Shown piece after piece: positions 1 to 9,746 of a stretch of 43,298 bases of DNA (its first letter is position 1; the number at the start of each line of letters is the position of its first letter). The position numbers and the translations under genes were made by a program. The notes under the pieces are model-generated. The model was not told the DNA's origin, did not search any database, and was given only the letters and a program-made list of their open reading frames with translations. The stretch is from Colwellia sp. C1TZA3 (GTDB lineage Bacteria; Pseudomonadota; Gammaproteobacteria; Enterobacterales; Alteromonadaceae). The stretch is taken from the NCBI RefSeq assembly GCF_007954265.1, contig NZ_VOLS01000035.1, forward strand, positions 1 through 43,298, in the 5' to 3' direction.

Positions 1-280
1 TGAAGCACTTAGAAATAAAATAGGCGATAAAGGTGCTATTCCAGTTATCCCGAGAAAGAAAAATTCCAAAGTAGGTAATGATGATATCGATTGGTGTTTA
101 TACAAATACCGACATTTAGTTGAAAATTTTTTTGCTCGCCTCAAGCATTACCGGGGTATAGCGACAAGATACGATAAATTAAAAAGAAACTATGAAAGCA
201 CACTCGCATTGGCATACTGCATAATATGGCTGCCAATGTAAGTGGTTAAAATATGAATTTGAAAGATCAACAGACCCTAG
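1..280 (+). mobile_element. 3' end of an IS5-family insertion sequence
   Basis: The window opens inside an insertion sequence. It contains the C-terminal part of a DDE transposase followed by about 40 bp of noncoding DNA that ends in GATCAACAGACCCTAG, which resembles the terminal inverted repeat (GGGTCTGTTGATC read inwards) of many IS5-family elements. The left end and target duplication lie outside the window, so the exact family group and intactness cannot be judged. Confidence 0.7.
2..241 (+). CDS. IS5-family transposase, C-terminal fragment (5' end outside window)
   Basis: Open frame entering from the left edge and ending at TAA. The visible 79 residues contain RHLVENFFARLKHYRGIATR, the typical C-terminal block of IS5-family DDE transposases in which the E of VEN..F is the last catalytic acid. 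The N-terminal part with the two catalytic aspartates is off the edge. No frameshift is seen in the visible part. The stop is followed within 40 bp by the probable terminal repeat, as expected for the 3' end of such an element. Confidence 0.75.
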   Translation, partial: EALRNKIGDKGAIPVIPRKKNSKVGNDDIDWCLYKYRHLVENFFARLKHYRGIATRYDKLKRNYESTLALAYCIIWLPM

Positions 281-403
281 TTAAATGGGATTTTGTTATG
301 ATACCCCACATTATCCCCCTTAATACTGAACCCTTAAGCTAACCACTTGAATTTAAATGAAATCATCTTGTTTCATGTATTTAAAATATGATTAATAATA
401 AAA

Positions 404-2776
404 TCAGAGATCTAAATTTTTCTGTTCATTAAATTTATACCCTAACGCTTTATAGCCTTTTTCCCGTTTCTTCCACATACGCTGTAACGTCGGAAAATCA
501 TCAATAAAATCGTAAACTTGAATAACAGTTTTACTACTCCATTCTCGCTGAATTCGTCCAGCGTATTGCGCTAGTATTCCCTTCCAAGCTATCGGTAGCG
601 TTATAAATAAAGTATCTAAATGTGGTAGATCAAAACCTTCACCAACATATTTTCCTGTAGCTAAGATAACAACAGCTTCATCCTTGCTTGGTTTACTGGA
701 TAAGAAAGTTATTCGTTCTTGTCTTTGCTTTGTTGAAATACCACCATGCAGTTCAACAACCTTTACCCCCTTATCAGCCATCAATTTAGCAAGTAACTCA
801 ATATGCTCTTTTCTTTCGGTAAGCACCATTACAGATCTACTGTTATTCACCGACAGCTCTATGCTGTTAACAATCATTTCATTTCTAGCTTGATCACAAA
901 CTAAGTGTTTATAAACTTGAGATATATGTGGTTTAGTATCAGGAATTAACCATTCTGAAGGAAAAATAGTATTAGTTTTGACCACATTAACATGCTGTTC
1001 AAAGCTACTGCTGGAGCTTGCTGCCTTATACAGAACAGAGCCTATTTGGAAGTGCATTAATTTTTCTAAACCATCTTGGCGTTTAGGTGTTGCCGTAAAT
1101 CCGTGAATATATTTAGCATGCACTGACTTTATCAAACACTCATAGTTTGATGCTGGCAAGTGGTGGCATTCATCTATTAATATTTGCCCATATTTTTCAA
1201 TGGCAGGTTTAATGTCTATGCCATTACGGCTAACGAGGCTTTGATAAGTAGCTACATCAACTTCATAGGTCAGCTTATCTTTACCACCTAATAATGAACC
1301 TACTTCCACGTTCGCTAGGAATACTTTTATCCGTTCAAGCCATTGTTCCGCTAATTGGCGGTTATGAACCAAAATTAAGGTATTCACCTTCCTTTTTGCG
1401 ATAAGAGCTAATCCTGTAACGGTTTTACCAAAACCCGTCGATGCAACAAAAACACCATTGGTTTGTGCAAATAAAGCATCAACAGCTTTTTTTTGCTGGC
1501 TTTTAAGTTTACCCGTGAACTTGATTTTTTCTAGTTGGCTACCTTCAAATCGTTTATCGCTATATTCAATCTCTATTTTTTGGCCTGATATGATGCGAGT
1601 AACTTCGGCTAAACAGCCTCTAGGTAAGATTAAATAACCATTTTCTATATGTGCGGAACAAATATATCGACTTGTACCAATTGTTGAAAAGCGTAAGGCT
1701 TGTCGTTTGTAGAACTCTGGATTAGAAAATACTGCACAATGTTTTAACTTAGCCGTCAGTTTTCCGGGTAAATTAGCGATTGGAACATATAACTGATCAG
1801 CTAGCGTTAATGTGATTATCGAAGGACAATCATTGATCTTAATGTTGTCATTATCGTTAATTTTCTTCCATGGTTCATTATGTGCAATATCACCTGGCAC
1901 ACTTTCAATATAAGAATTTAGCTGTTTAAGCGTTGATTGAAGCTGAGGTTTAGTCACTTTTTGAGTAGCTGCCAATATTGACCACTGATCATTATAAGGG
2001 ATGCCTTCATTGTTAATGAAAACACTATTTTTATATTTTCTTGGCTCTAGCTGTAGTGGTAAAGCAATCAGATTACCAAAGCCACCCTCTGGCATAATAT
2101 CTTGATTAGGGAATAGTCTATCGAAGCAATCAAATGATAGTAACGGATAGAGTTCCATTGTTTTACGAAGTAAACCATTGCCTAATCGCCGAGCATCTCT
2201 AGCAGCTACCGCTTGTGAGAAAAAGATCCATATATGACCACCGTTACCACTTCTTGAACGTTCTAATAAATAGGGAATATTTAACGATTCACAAGTCTTT
2301 GCAAATGCAGAAGTAGCTGAAAACCAATCTTCTTTATCAAAATCTGCAGCAAGTAAATACGTTGAGTTATCACTTAATAAGGGGTAGATACCTATAGTTT
2401 TTATGCCTTTTAAGTGTTCGTAGACGGCTTGCTGATCAGGCACTTTAAAGTTTTGGTTTTTACATTCAGTACAACTGACTTTTGGTTTGTTGCAAATTTT
2501 TGGCTGCCATTCATTCCAGCAAGCAGGTGAATAACCACTTCGACCATTTTTTGATTCCCATCTAAATGGGTAAACATCGTTACGGCCTTTAAAGTATGAA
2601 AGAAAAAGGTTAATTTTAGATTCAGGAGAGGCGTGTAGATTGAAAGTTTGGGCTAATTCAGCTTCATGTTGCGTTATTAATACTTGGCGATCATTAAGCA
2701 AAGCAAGTCGCTCTTCATTTAATAATTGAAGACGAGCATCTATGTTGGTAAGTTTATTAATATGGCTTTCAGGCAT
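404..2776 (-). CDS. TOTE-like archaeo-eukaryotic primase fused to superfamily-2 helicase
   Basis: A 790-residue fusion. Seen: a short coiled N-terminus (residues 8-45); a cysteine cluster (C86, C95, C102, C105) that may bind zinc; a primase-polymerase core with the DxD motif in LAADFDKEDW (D145, D147) and SGNGGHIW (176-183, H181); then an SF2 helicase with Walker A TGFGKT (447-452), DECH box (535-538), GFTATP (559-564) and motif VI QYAGRIQRE (about 737-745). Primase and helicase in one chain match the AEP proteins of TOTE-type conflict systems; a defence or DNA-repair role is inferred, not shown. The start at 2776 is chosen because GAGGGTGAGG lies 8 nt upstream of MPESHINK; an upstream ATG at 2833 would add 19 residues but has no good ribosome site. 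It is divergent from the NYN gene and flanked by an IS end, so it looks horizontally acquired. All key motifs are intact. Confidence 0.85.
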   Translation of the reverse strand: MPESHINKLTNIDARLQLLNEERLALLNDRQVLITQHEAELAQTFNLHASPESKINLFLSYFKGRNDVYPFRWESKNGRSGYSPACWNEWQPKICNKPKVSCTECKNQNFKVPDQQAVYEHLKGIKTIGIYPLLSDNSTYLLAADFDKEDWFSATSAFAKTCESLNIPYLLERSRSGNGGHIWIFFSQAVAARDARRLGNGLLRKTMELYPLLSFDCFDRLFPNQDIMPEGGFGNLIALPLQLEPRKYKNSVFINNEGIPYNDQWSILAATQKVTKPQLQSTLKQLNSYIESVPGDIAHNEPWKKINDNDNIKINDCPSIITLTLADQLYVPIANLPGKLTAKLKHCAVFSNPEFYKRQALRFSTIGTSRYICSAHIENGYLILPRGCLAEVTRIISGQKIEIEYSDKRFEGSQLEKIKFTGKLKSQQKKAVDALFAQTNGVFVASTGFGKTVTGLALIAKRKVNTLILVHNRQLAEQWLERIKVFLANVEVGSLLGGKDKLTYEVDVATYQSLVSRNGIDIKPAIEKYGQILIDECHHLPASNYECLIKSVHAKYIHGFTATPKRQDGLEKLMHFQIGSVLYKAASSSSSFEQHVNVVKTNTIFPSEWLIPDTKPHISQVYKHLVCDQARNEMIVNSIELSVNNSRSVMVLTERKEHIELLAKLMADKGVKVVELHGGISTKQRQERITFLSSKPSKDEAVVILATGKYVGEGFDLPHLDTLFITLPIAWKGILAQYAGRIQREWSSKTVIQVYDFIDDFPTLQRMWKKREKGYKALGYKFNEQKNLDL

Positions 2777-2855
2777 GATTATAACCTCACCCTCATACGA
2801 TTTTTTTGTAATGTTCATATTTAAAGCACACATGCTTCAAATTTTAAAAATAATA

Positions 2856-2884
2856 TTGAAATAAAACAACCTTTGCTTCATAAT
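2856..2884 (+). promoter_or_regulatory. Putative sigma-70 promoter reading toward the NYN gene
   Basis: TTGAAA at 2856-2861 and CATAAT at 2879-2884 are separated by 17 bp; each hexamer matches the consensus at 5 of 6 positions. Predicted transcription start is near 2891. The transcript would meet the terminator at 2943-2971 before the NYN start codon at 2996. Confidence 0.5.
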
Positions 2885-2942
2885 TAATTTAACAACTAAC
2901 CCTACTTCCACGCGCAGCATTGAGTCTCCTGGATATAGGGAG

Positions 2943-2971
2943 AAAAAGCCGGCCTTAGTGTCGGTTTTTTT
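2943..2971 (+). terminator. Intrinsic terminator just upstream of the NYN gene (attenuator or end of a short RNA)
   Basis: A stem of A-rich bases plus GCCGGC pairs, with two G-U pairs, to GTCGGT and a run of 7 T; the loop is about CTTAGT. It lies about 25 nt before the TTG start codon of the NYN gene and downstream of the promoter at 2856-2884. It either ends an RNA of about 80 nt or attenuates the NYN transcript. Confidence 0.6.
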
Positions 2972-2995
2972 ATAACTAAAATCTAAGGGTTAGCT

Positions 2996-3907
2996 TTGAA
3001 GACGCGAGTATACATTGATGGGTACAATTTATATTATGGCTGTCTTAAGCGAACACCTTATAAATGGCTAGATCTATCCAAACTATTTATCAATTATATT
3101 CTACCTAGTTCCTCAGAAGAAACACACTCTTATCAAGATCTAAGCATTAAGTTTTTTACAGCTGATATTGTTGGTAAAGCAGCAATGTCTTCAGATTCAT
3201 TAAATGATCAACAGGCTTATCACCGCGCTTTAAACTTCAATAATGAAGGCAATCAACTAGAACTTATCAAAGGTTATTACGCAATAAACGCTACACGTGC
3301 ATTCAAAATTGACGCAGATGAACCAAATAAACCGCCTAATGAATGTGAATATGTTGATATCTGGAAACTTGAAGAAAAACAAACTGATGTAAATATTGCT
3401 GTTGAATCGCTATTTGATGTATTAACTGATGATACGATCGAACAAGTTGTCTTTGTAACTAACGATACTGATTTAGCCCGTGTTTTAGAAAAGATAAAAT
3501 CTCTGGGCAAAGTTAAAGTTGGCTTAGTTATCCCAACTACAGATAGCATTCGAAATCCAAATGAAAAACTCGATAAATTTTCTGATTGGACCAGAAAGAA
3601 CATTTCGATTGATGAACTAAGGTTGTCTCAATTGCCAAGGGTGGTCCATGGTGGAAGAAAGCCAGTCGTTAAACCTATAGGCTGGTTTGGACAGCCAACG
3701 ATAATTGAGAAAATAATCGAGATATTATTACAAGTAGAAAAAAATCGAAGTAAATGTTGGAGGTGGTTAGAAACTGCACCACCAACCTTTGAAGACTTAC
3801 CTCAACTAACTGAACTTCCAATTGCGTTACTCAATGATGAAGATACTGCCAACATTGTGCTTCAGTACGCCCATAGACATGTTCATATTCGTCAAAATAA
3901 AAATTAA
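2996..3907 (+). CDS. NYN-domain (LabA/PIN-like) putative ribonuclease
   Basis: A 303-residue protein with the NYN fold of the PIN-like nuclease superfamily over residues 1-200. Seen: VYIDGYNLYYG with D8 and N11; KQTDVNIAVESLFD with D131; and FVTNDTDLARVL with D157 and D159. These are the acidic residues expected to bind metal for RNA cleavage. The C-terminal 100 residues (from about R205) are not recognised. The start is TTG, chosen because TAAGG lies 7 nt upstream and the conserved VYIDGYN begins at residue 5; no earlier ATG is in frame. It is the divergent neighbour of the primase-helicase, and the pair lies between an IS end and groEL. The substrate is unknown; NYN proteins usually act on RNA, so an RNase effector role is an inference. 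Confidence 0.8.
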   Translation: MKTRVYIDGYNLYYGCLKRTPYKWLDLSKLFINYILPSSSEETHSYQDLSIKFFTADIVGKAAMSSDSLNDQQAYHRALNFNNEGNQLELIKGYYAINATRAFKIDADEPNKPPNECEYVDIWKLEEKQTDVNIAVESLFDVLTDDTIEQVVFVTNDTDLARVLEKIKSLGKVKVGLVIPTTDSIRNPNEKLDKFSDWTRKNISIDELRLSQLPRVVHGGRKPVVKPIGWFGQPTIIEKIIEILLQVEKNRSKCWRWLETAPPTFEDLPQLTELPIALLNDEDTANIVLQYAHRHVHIRQNKN

Positions 3908-4004
3908 GTTACTATTTAGATCGGCATGACCAATTATTCTAATGGTAGGGTGTAGTTGTGTTATAAATTAGCCTGCCAATTGAAAATTTTAGATGGCCTA
4001 ATAA

Positions 4005-4032
4005 AAAGCCCGAATATTGCTATTTGGGCTTT
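4005..4032 (-). terminator. Terminator of the groESL operon
   Basis: An 11-bp stem AAAGCCCGAAT / ATTTGGGCTTT with one G-U pair and a 6-nt loop. On the minus strand it runs into TTTTTAT, so it best serves groEL, 46 bp upstream in transcription order. It may also stop leftover transcription from the NYN gene. Confidence 0.8.
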
Positions 4033-4078
4033 CAATTAAATTACTAGAATCACATAATTTAGGGTTTAAACCCTATTT

Positions 4079-5746
<1,668 letters not shown>

Positions 5747-5795
5747 CTATTTGTACCCAACTTAATCGGTACAATAAAATGAGTAAAATTAATAG

Positions 5796-6086
5796 TTATT
5801 CGACGATGGCTAAAATGTCAGACTCTGACAAGATAAGCACTTCTTCACCGTCAATTTTTTCAGTTTTTGTGCCGTAGCCTTCACTAAAAATAATTTGGTC
5901 GCCAATTTTTACATCTAAGGCACGTATGTCACCATTTTCTAGCATTCGGCCTTTGCCTACAGCAACAACTTCACCACGTGTTGACTTTTCAGCAGCACTA
6001 CCCGTTAATACAATACCGCCAGCAGACTTTGCTTCGACTTCTTTACGCTTGATGATCACACGATCGTGTAATGGACGAATACTCAT
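5796..6086 (-). CDS. groES: Co-chaperonin GroES (10 kDa, Hsp10)
   Basis: The heptameric lid that caps GroEL. The 96 residues match the usual length of 95-97. Seen: [14 protein letters not shown] at the N-terminus, the mobile loop SAGGIVLTG that contacts GroEL, and the conserved [10 protein letters not shown]. The ATG is preceded by GGAG at 6 nt. It is the first gene of the groESL operon, behind a sigma-32-like promoter at 6160-6187. Confidence 0.97.
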   Translation of the reverse strand: MSIRPLHDRVIIKRKEVEAKSAGGIVLTGSAAEKSTRGEVVAVGKGRMLENGDIRALDVKIGDQIIFSEGYGTKTEKIDGEEVLILSESDILAIVE

Positions 6087-6159
6087 TTGGTTCTCCAGAA
6101 AAGTTTTATTTTATAAAAATAATGGGTTAAAATTTTGATGCTATTTACTTGTAGAAGTA

Positions 6160-6187
6160 AGATGGGGATTAAATAAAACTTCACAAG
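6160..6187 (-). promoter_or_regulatory. Sigma-32-like heat-shock promoter of groESL
   Basis: On the minus strand, CTTGTGA and CCCCATCT are separated by about 14 bp, close to the sigma-32 consensus CTTGAA and CCCCATNT. It lies about 75 bp upstream of the groES start codon, in the position expected for heat-shock control of groESL. Confidence 0.75.
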
Positions 6188-6204
6188 TCCCTCTTGATTT
6201 TTTT

Positions 6205-6720
6205 TTAATCTTTGCGTTCAAATTCACCATCTAAAGTTTGACCTTTACTTGGTGACTGAATATTTTCTTGAGATGGGCTTTCAGGTTGTTCAGAAAAATC
6301 ACCTTGATGTTGGCTCTGTTTAGCACCGTGGCTATGAAACTGAAAACCGTGCTGACCACTGTTCTTACTAGAGAGATGCGACATAACACTACCGGTAATG
6401 GTATGACGAACCGCGGGGATCAGTAGACTCAAGCCTAAAAAATCAGTAACAAAACCGGGAGTTACCAACAATATACCTGCAACTAGCAGCATTAAAGCGG
6501 TAACAATTTCATCTGACGGCATTTGTCCTTGAGCCATTTTTGTTTGCACCGAATTTAAGGTTGAAATCCCTTGTTGTCGGACATATTTCGCGCCCAGCCA
6601 CGCGGTGAAAATTACCATAGCAATGGTTGGCCAAACGCCTAAAATGGCGCCAACTTGCATCAAAACAAAAATTTCAATGATCGGAATAATGATAAAAAGT
6701 ATAAATAGCAGGCGAAACAT
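6205..6720 (-). CDS. fxsA: FxsA family inner-membrane protein
   Basis: A small cytoplasmic-membrane protein; E. coli FxsA relieves exclusion of phage T7 by the F plasmid when overproduced, but its normal role is unknown. The 171 residues are slightly longer than E. coli FxsA (158). Seen: hydrophobic segments at about 3-40 and 75-105, the family signature around TAWLGAKYVRQQG and LLVAGILLVTPGFVTDFLG, and a polar Q/H/S-rich tail from about residue 115. The ATG has AGGAA 5 nt upstream. It lies just upstream of groESL on the same strand, with the heat-shock promoter between them. Confidence 0.9.
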   Translation of the reverse strand: MFRLLFILFIIIPIIEIFVLMQVGAILGVWPTIAMVIFTAWLGAKYVRQQGISTLNSVQTKMAQGQMPSDEIVTALMLLVAGILLVTPGFVTDFLGLSLLIPAVRHTITGSVMSHLSSKNSGQHGFQFHSHGAKQSQHQGDFSEQPESPSQENIQSPSKGQTLDGEFERKD

Positions 6721-6885
6721 AATCGTTCCTAATAATCTTTAATGAAACTAATATGGGGATTAACAGGTCTTTTTCAAGCAAGCTAGTTTTTTAGCTCTGT
6801 GCAATATCATTAGGTCACTTATATAACCATAGGGTTGATACTTACTGATTGAAAAATATTAGCGTAAACTGCCCAAACGGCTGTT

Positions 6886-7047
6886 ATACCAAGTTGATTA
6901 ATTACCTGCTCATTTTTAATGGTTAAAATGAATAACTACAGCGTTATAAAATTTATAAGGTGAATAACTACTGACTAAATTTTATGCCTTGTATTTATCC
7001 ATTTTTCCTCATGAAAAAGGTGATCACTTAATTAATCAAATTGGTAT
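6886..7047. repeat. MITE-like element, family A (ATACCAAGTTGATTAATTA ends)
   Basis: A 162-bp element with terminal inverted repeats ATACCAARTTGATTAATTA and no coding capacity. Taking TACC...GGTA as the element, it is flanked by the direct repeat TTA. A second, interrupted copy in the opposite orientation lies at about 30145-30427, sharing the interior from the TIR through CTACAGCGTTATAAAATTTA to CTAAATTTTATGCCTTGTAT. Confidence 0.75.
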
Positions 7048-7091
7048 TATTAACTCATTTGGCAGACATTAGTTTTTTTTGGCTTACTTTC

Positions 7092-7121
7092 GAAAGCTTA
7101 AGTGCAAGCACTTAAGCTTTC
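7092..7121. repeat. Perfect 30-bp palindrome
   Basis: GAAAGCTTAAGTGC is followed by AA and its exact reverse complement. No T run follows on either strand, so it is not a typical terminator. It lies about 370 bp upstream of fxsA and may be a protein-binding site, a hairpin or a repeat relic. Confidence 0.5.
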
Positions 7122-7380
7122 ATTAAGGTACTTTTGATAATATAACTTTGTTAATCTAGCAAATACGCTTATGTAAATGCCGACTATAGCTATAGCCTAA
7201 GTTATTACTGAGTAATTGGTTTGTAAAAAGTTCGCCATTTATGCCAAGAGTTTATCGAACAGATATCGGTTTATTGCTGGCAAAAAATGTCTTTAGTGAA
7301 GCACAGATGGCACTATTTACCAGAATACATTGGCACACTTTGATTTGTTTTAATAATACAATCAAGCCATGCACCTATAA

Positions 7381-7531
7381 CCGTGATCATTCAAGGTGCC
7401 TGAATTTGTGTCGAATTTAAAATTTTATGGACAAGGCGTTTGATTGAGTAATAGCGAGCTATTGGGATTGAAAACAACGCGGCACATAGAGTTTTAAAAC
7501 GTTTCAAAACACGCAAGTTGAATGATTATGG
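7381..7531. repeat. MITE-like element at the break point of cutA
   Basis: About 151 bp bounded by imperfect inverted repeats CCGTGATCATTCAA (left) and TTGAATGATTATGG (right). The interior GATTGAGTAATAGCGAGCTATTGGGATTGA resembles the interior of the family B elements at 30177 and 34441. Its right end abuts the remaining cutA codons exactly. The target duplication is not clear. Confidence 0.6.
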
Positions 7532-7629
7532 ATATATACAATACACCTGAAGTTATCGCCTTGAACATCCAGCAAGGTGATCATCAATATTTAAACTGGA
7601 TCAACGAGTCTTTAAAATATCGGTTATGA
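7528..7629 (+). pseudogene. cutA: cutA remnant (C-terminal 33 codons only)
   Basis: The frame reads IYNTPEVIALNIQQGD..YLNWINESLKYRL and stops at TGA, matching the C-terminus of the divalent-cation tolerance protein CutA (E. coli YQTPELLVLP..HGDTDYLSWLNASLR). A normal CutA has 105-115 residues. The homologous reading begins right where the repeat element 7381-7531 ends, and an in-frame TGA inside the element closes it upstream. The stop codon overlaps the dsbD start (ATGA), the arrangement of an ancestral cutA-dsbD operon. The N-terminal part was not found in the 240 bp left of the element, so it was probably deleted or has decayed. Confidence 0.75.
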
Positions 7630-9515
7630 AAAAATTTGTTACTGTTTTTTGGTTAATACTTACAAGCTTATGTTTTGCTACAACACCATTAGCAAATGCT
7701 CAAGAGTCAATTTTTAACACGCCAGCATCGCTCTTTAGTAATGACAATGAGTTTTTAAAAGTTGATGATGCTTTCATTTTTGACTTTCACCAACAAAAAG
7801 ACAAATTAAAAGTAAGTTTTAATATTGCTGATGGTTATTATTTGTATCGTCACCAATTTAAATTTACCAGTGAAAACACCACTATTGTGCCGGTCAACTT
7901 GCCTGAAGGTGAACGCCATGAAGATGAGTTTTTTGGTGTTCAACAAATTTTCACTGGCCAACTCGCCTTTACCATCGACATTACACAAGCCAAAAGTGAT
8001 GCCAATATCACTATTCGCTATCAAGGCTGTGCCAAAAAAGGCTTATGCTATCCGCCGACCAAGCGAACAGTTGAGGTAAATCAGGTCGAACTAGTAGCAG
8101 ACTCTACAAACGACGCTAAAAGTATTTTGTCCGCACTGGGTACCAATAGCGAAGATAAAGCTAACACCGAATCAGTTAGCTCTACAGGCAGCATCAACAG
8201 TCAAAGTAACCTAGCACAAAGTAATAATGCCAATAGTAGTGAGCAACACCAATTGGCTGATATGTTAAAAAGTGACAGCTTGTGGCTAACACTAGCGGCA
8301 TTTTTTGTTGGTGGTTTACTGTTATCTTTTACTCCTTGTGTTTTCCCTATGTACCCTATTTTAACTGGTATTATTGTTGGTCAAGGTGACAAGTTATCAA
8401 CTAAAAGAGCCTTCGCCTTATCTTTTGCTTATGTGCAAGGAATGGCGGTTACTTATACCTTACTCGGCATTGTCGTAGCTATTGCCGGTGCACAATTTCA
8501 AGCGATGTTTCAGCACCCCATCGTACTTATTGCCTTAAGTTTATTATTCATTTTCTTAGCACTTTCTATGTTTGGCACCTTTAATTTAGCCCTGCCAAGC
8601 AGTTGGCAAAATAAGTTGAATCAGCTAAGTAGTAATCAAAAAGGTGGCTCTTATTTCGGTGTACTAGTAATGGGCGCTATTTCGGGTTTAGTCGCCTCTC
8701 CTTGCACTACAGCACCATTAACTGGTGCGCTGTTATATATTTCCCAATCAGGTGACATATTACTTGGTGCGTCAGCACTCTATGCGCTTAGTCTAGGTAT
8801 GGGGTTACCCTTACTGGTATTAGGCAGTTCAGGTGGTAAGTTACTACCTAAAGCGGGTAACTGGATGAACGTTATTAAGAATGTTTTTGGCTTATTACTG
8901 CTTGCCGTACCAATATTCTTGCTCGAACGTTTCTTACCACTGATCATTATAGATATACTTTGGGTAACGCTTATATTGGCAACTGCTGGTTACTTTTATA
9001 CCGTCAATCAAAGCTCGGCTAAAACCTTTGGTTTTGGTTTGCGTAGTATTTTAATCTTTTTAGTGTTCTTCATCGGCGCAAATAAAGCCTACCAACTGGT
9101 TTATCCTGTGGCTAATAATGTCTTGGTATCACAACAAACAGAACACCGTGGCTTTGAACATGTGAAGAACTTAACTGAGATGAATCAAGCAATTGCAAAA
9201 GCTAATGCGCAAGGAAAAACTGTGATGGTTGATCTGTATGCTGACTGGTGTGTCGCGTGCAAGGAATTTGAAGAGTACACCTTTTTTGAAGCCAACGTGC
9301 AAACAGCACTTGCAGATACGGTATTGCTGCAAATAGATTTGACCGACACCGGTTCAAAAGACAGTGTCGAGTTGATGTCTAGGTTTGAAGTTTTTGGTTT
9401 ACCGTCAATTTTATTCTTTGATTTAGCCGGTAATGAATTATCACAACGCAGAGTTACTGGTTTTATGGCCGCTGATGAGTTTTCAGCACATGTTGATAAA
9501 ACATTCACGCCTTAG
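7626..9515 (+). CDS. dsbD: Thiol:disulfide interchange protein DsbD
   Basis: Inner-membrane reductase that carries electrons from cytoplasmic thioredoxin to periplasmic DsbC and DsbG. 629 residues. Seen: a signal peptide ending near ANA|Q25; the periplasmic N-terminal domain with C135 and C141 (GCAKKGLCYPP); a Ser/Asn-rich linker at about 160-210; eight predicted membrane segments from about 218, with C238 (TPCVFPMYP) and C360 (SPCTTAPL); and a thioredoxin-like C-terminal domain with WCVAC (C542, C545). All six catalytic cysteines are present. The start overlaps the stop of the cutA remnant and has no strong ribosome site, so it was probably translationally coupled to cutA; loss of cutA may have changed its expression. 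A strong hairpin terminator follows. Confidence 0.95.
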   Translation: MKKFVTVFWLILTSLCFATTPLANAQESIFNTPASLFSNDNEFLKVDDAFIFDFHQQKDKLKVSFNIADGYYLYRHQFKFTSENTTIVPVNLPEGERHEDEFFGVQQIFTGQLAFTIDITQAKSDANITIRYQGCAKKGLCYPPTKRTVEVNQVELVADSTNDAKSILSALGTNSEDKANTESVSSTGSINSQSNLAQSNNANSSEQHQLADMLKSDSLWLTLAAFFVGGLLLSFTPCVFPMYPILTGIIVGQGDKLSTKRAFALSFAYVQGMAVTYTLLGIVVAIAGAQFQAMFQHPIVLIALSLLFIFLALSMFGTFNLALPSSWQNKLNQLSSNQKGGSYFGVLVMGAISGLVASPCTTAPLTGALLYISQSGDILLGASALYALSLGMGLPLLVLGSSGGKLLPKAGNWMNVIKNVFGLLLLAVPIFLLERFLPLIIIDILWVTLILATAGYFYTVNQSSAKTFGFGLRSILIFLVFFIGANKAYQLVYPVANNVLVSQQTEHRGFEHVKNLTEMNQAIAKANAQGKTVMVDLYADWCVACKEFEEYTFFEANVQTALADTVLLQIDLTDTGSKDSVELMSRFEVFGLPSILFFDLAGNELSQRRVTGFMAADEFSAHVDKTFTP

Positions 9516-9532
9516 TTAATAAAGATAATGAT

Positions 9533-9558
9533 AAAAAAGCGCCTCGAGGCGCTTTTTT
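9533..9558 (+). terminator. Terminator after dsbD
   Basis: A perfect inverted repeat AAAAAAGCGCCTC / GAGGCGCTTTTTT followed by further T, 17 bp after the dsbD stop. It is symmetrical and could act in both directions. Confidence 0.9.
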
Positions 9559-9565
9559 TTATCTA

Positions 9566-9646
9566 ATACCAGTTCCATTAAGTTTGTGATCTTGTTGTGC
9601 GCAGGAAAAATAGCTCAAGTGAGCAATAAATTAATGGGGTTGGTAT
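9566..9646. repeat. MITE-like element, family B, internally deleted copy
   Basis: An 81-bp element with ATACCAGTTCCATTAAGTTT at the left and TTAATGGGGTTGGTAT at the right. It keeps about 45 bp of the left end and 30 bp of the right end of the 159-bp elements at 30177 and 34441 and lacks the centre. With TACC...GGTA as the element ends, it is flanked by TAA direct repeats. Confidence 0.75.
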
Positions 9647-9746
9647 AACTTTGCCCGGTCCTAAATAAGGTGGGCACTTCTCTAGCAATGAATTCGAGAC
9701 TTCAACTGAAATCTGCAAGCGTTGAACTGATAACGGCTCGTCTACA

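Larger units (their letters stand above)
6721..7527. other. Noncoding stretch with two MITE-like elements and a palindrome
   Basis: About 800 bp between fxsA and the cutA remnant. It holds a 162-bp TIR element (6886-7047), a perfect 30-bp palindrome (7092-7121) and a second TIR element (7381-7531). The N-terminal two thirds of cutA would be expected just left of the second element, but no CutA-like reading was recognised there in any forward frame. A 59-codon open frame at 7241-7420 runs into the second element and is not believed. Confidence 0.6.

Noticed and set aside
2880-2970. tRNA-end or attachment-site remnant next to the primase-helicase cassette
   Set aside because: No T-arm or acceptor sequence could be recognised, and no matching direct repeat was found near groEL. 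A promoter and terminator explain the sequence better.
7241-7420. 59-codon open frame (MPRVYRTDIGLL...) left of the cutA remnant
   Set aside because: No ribosome site, no family recognised, and its last third lies inside the repeat element 7381-7531. It does not read like the missing part of CutA.
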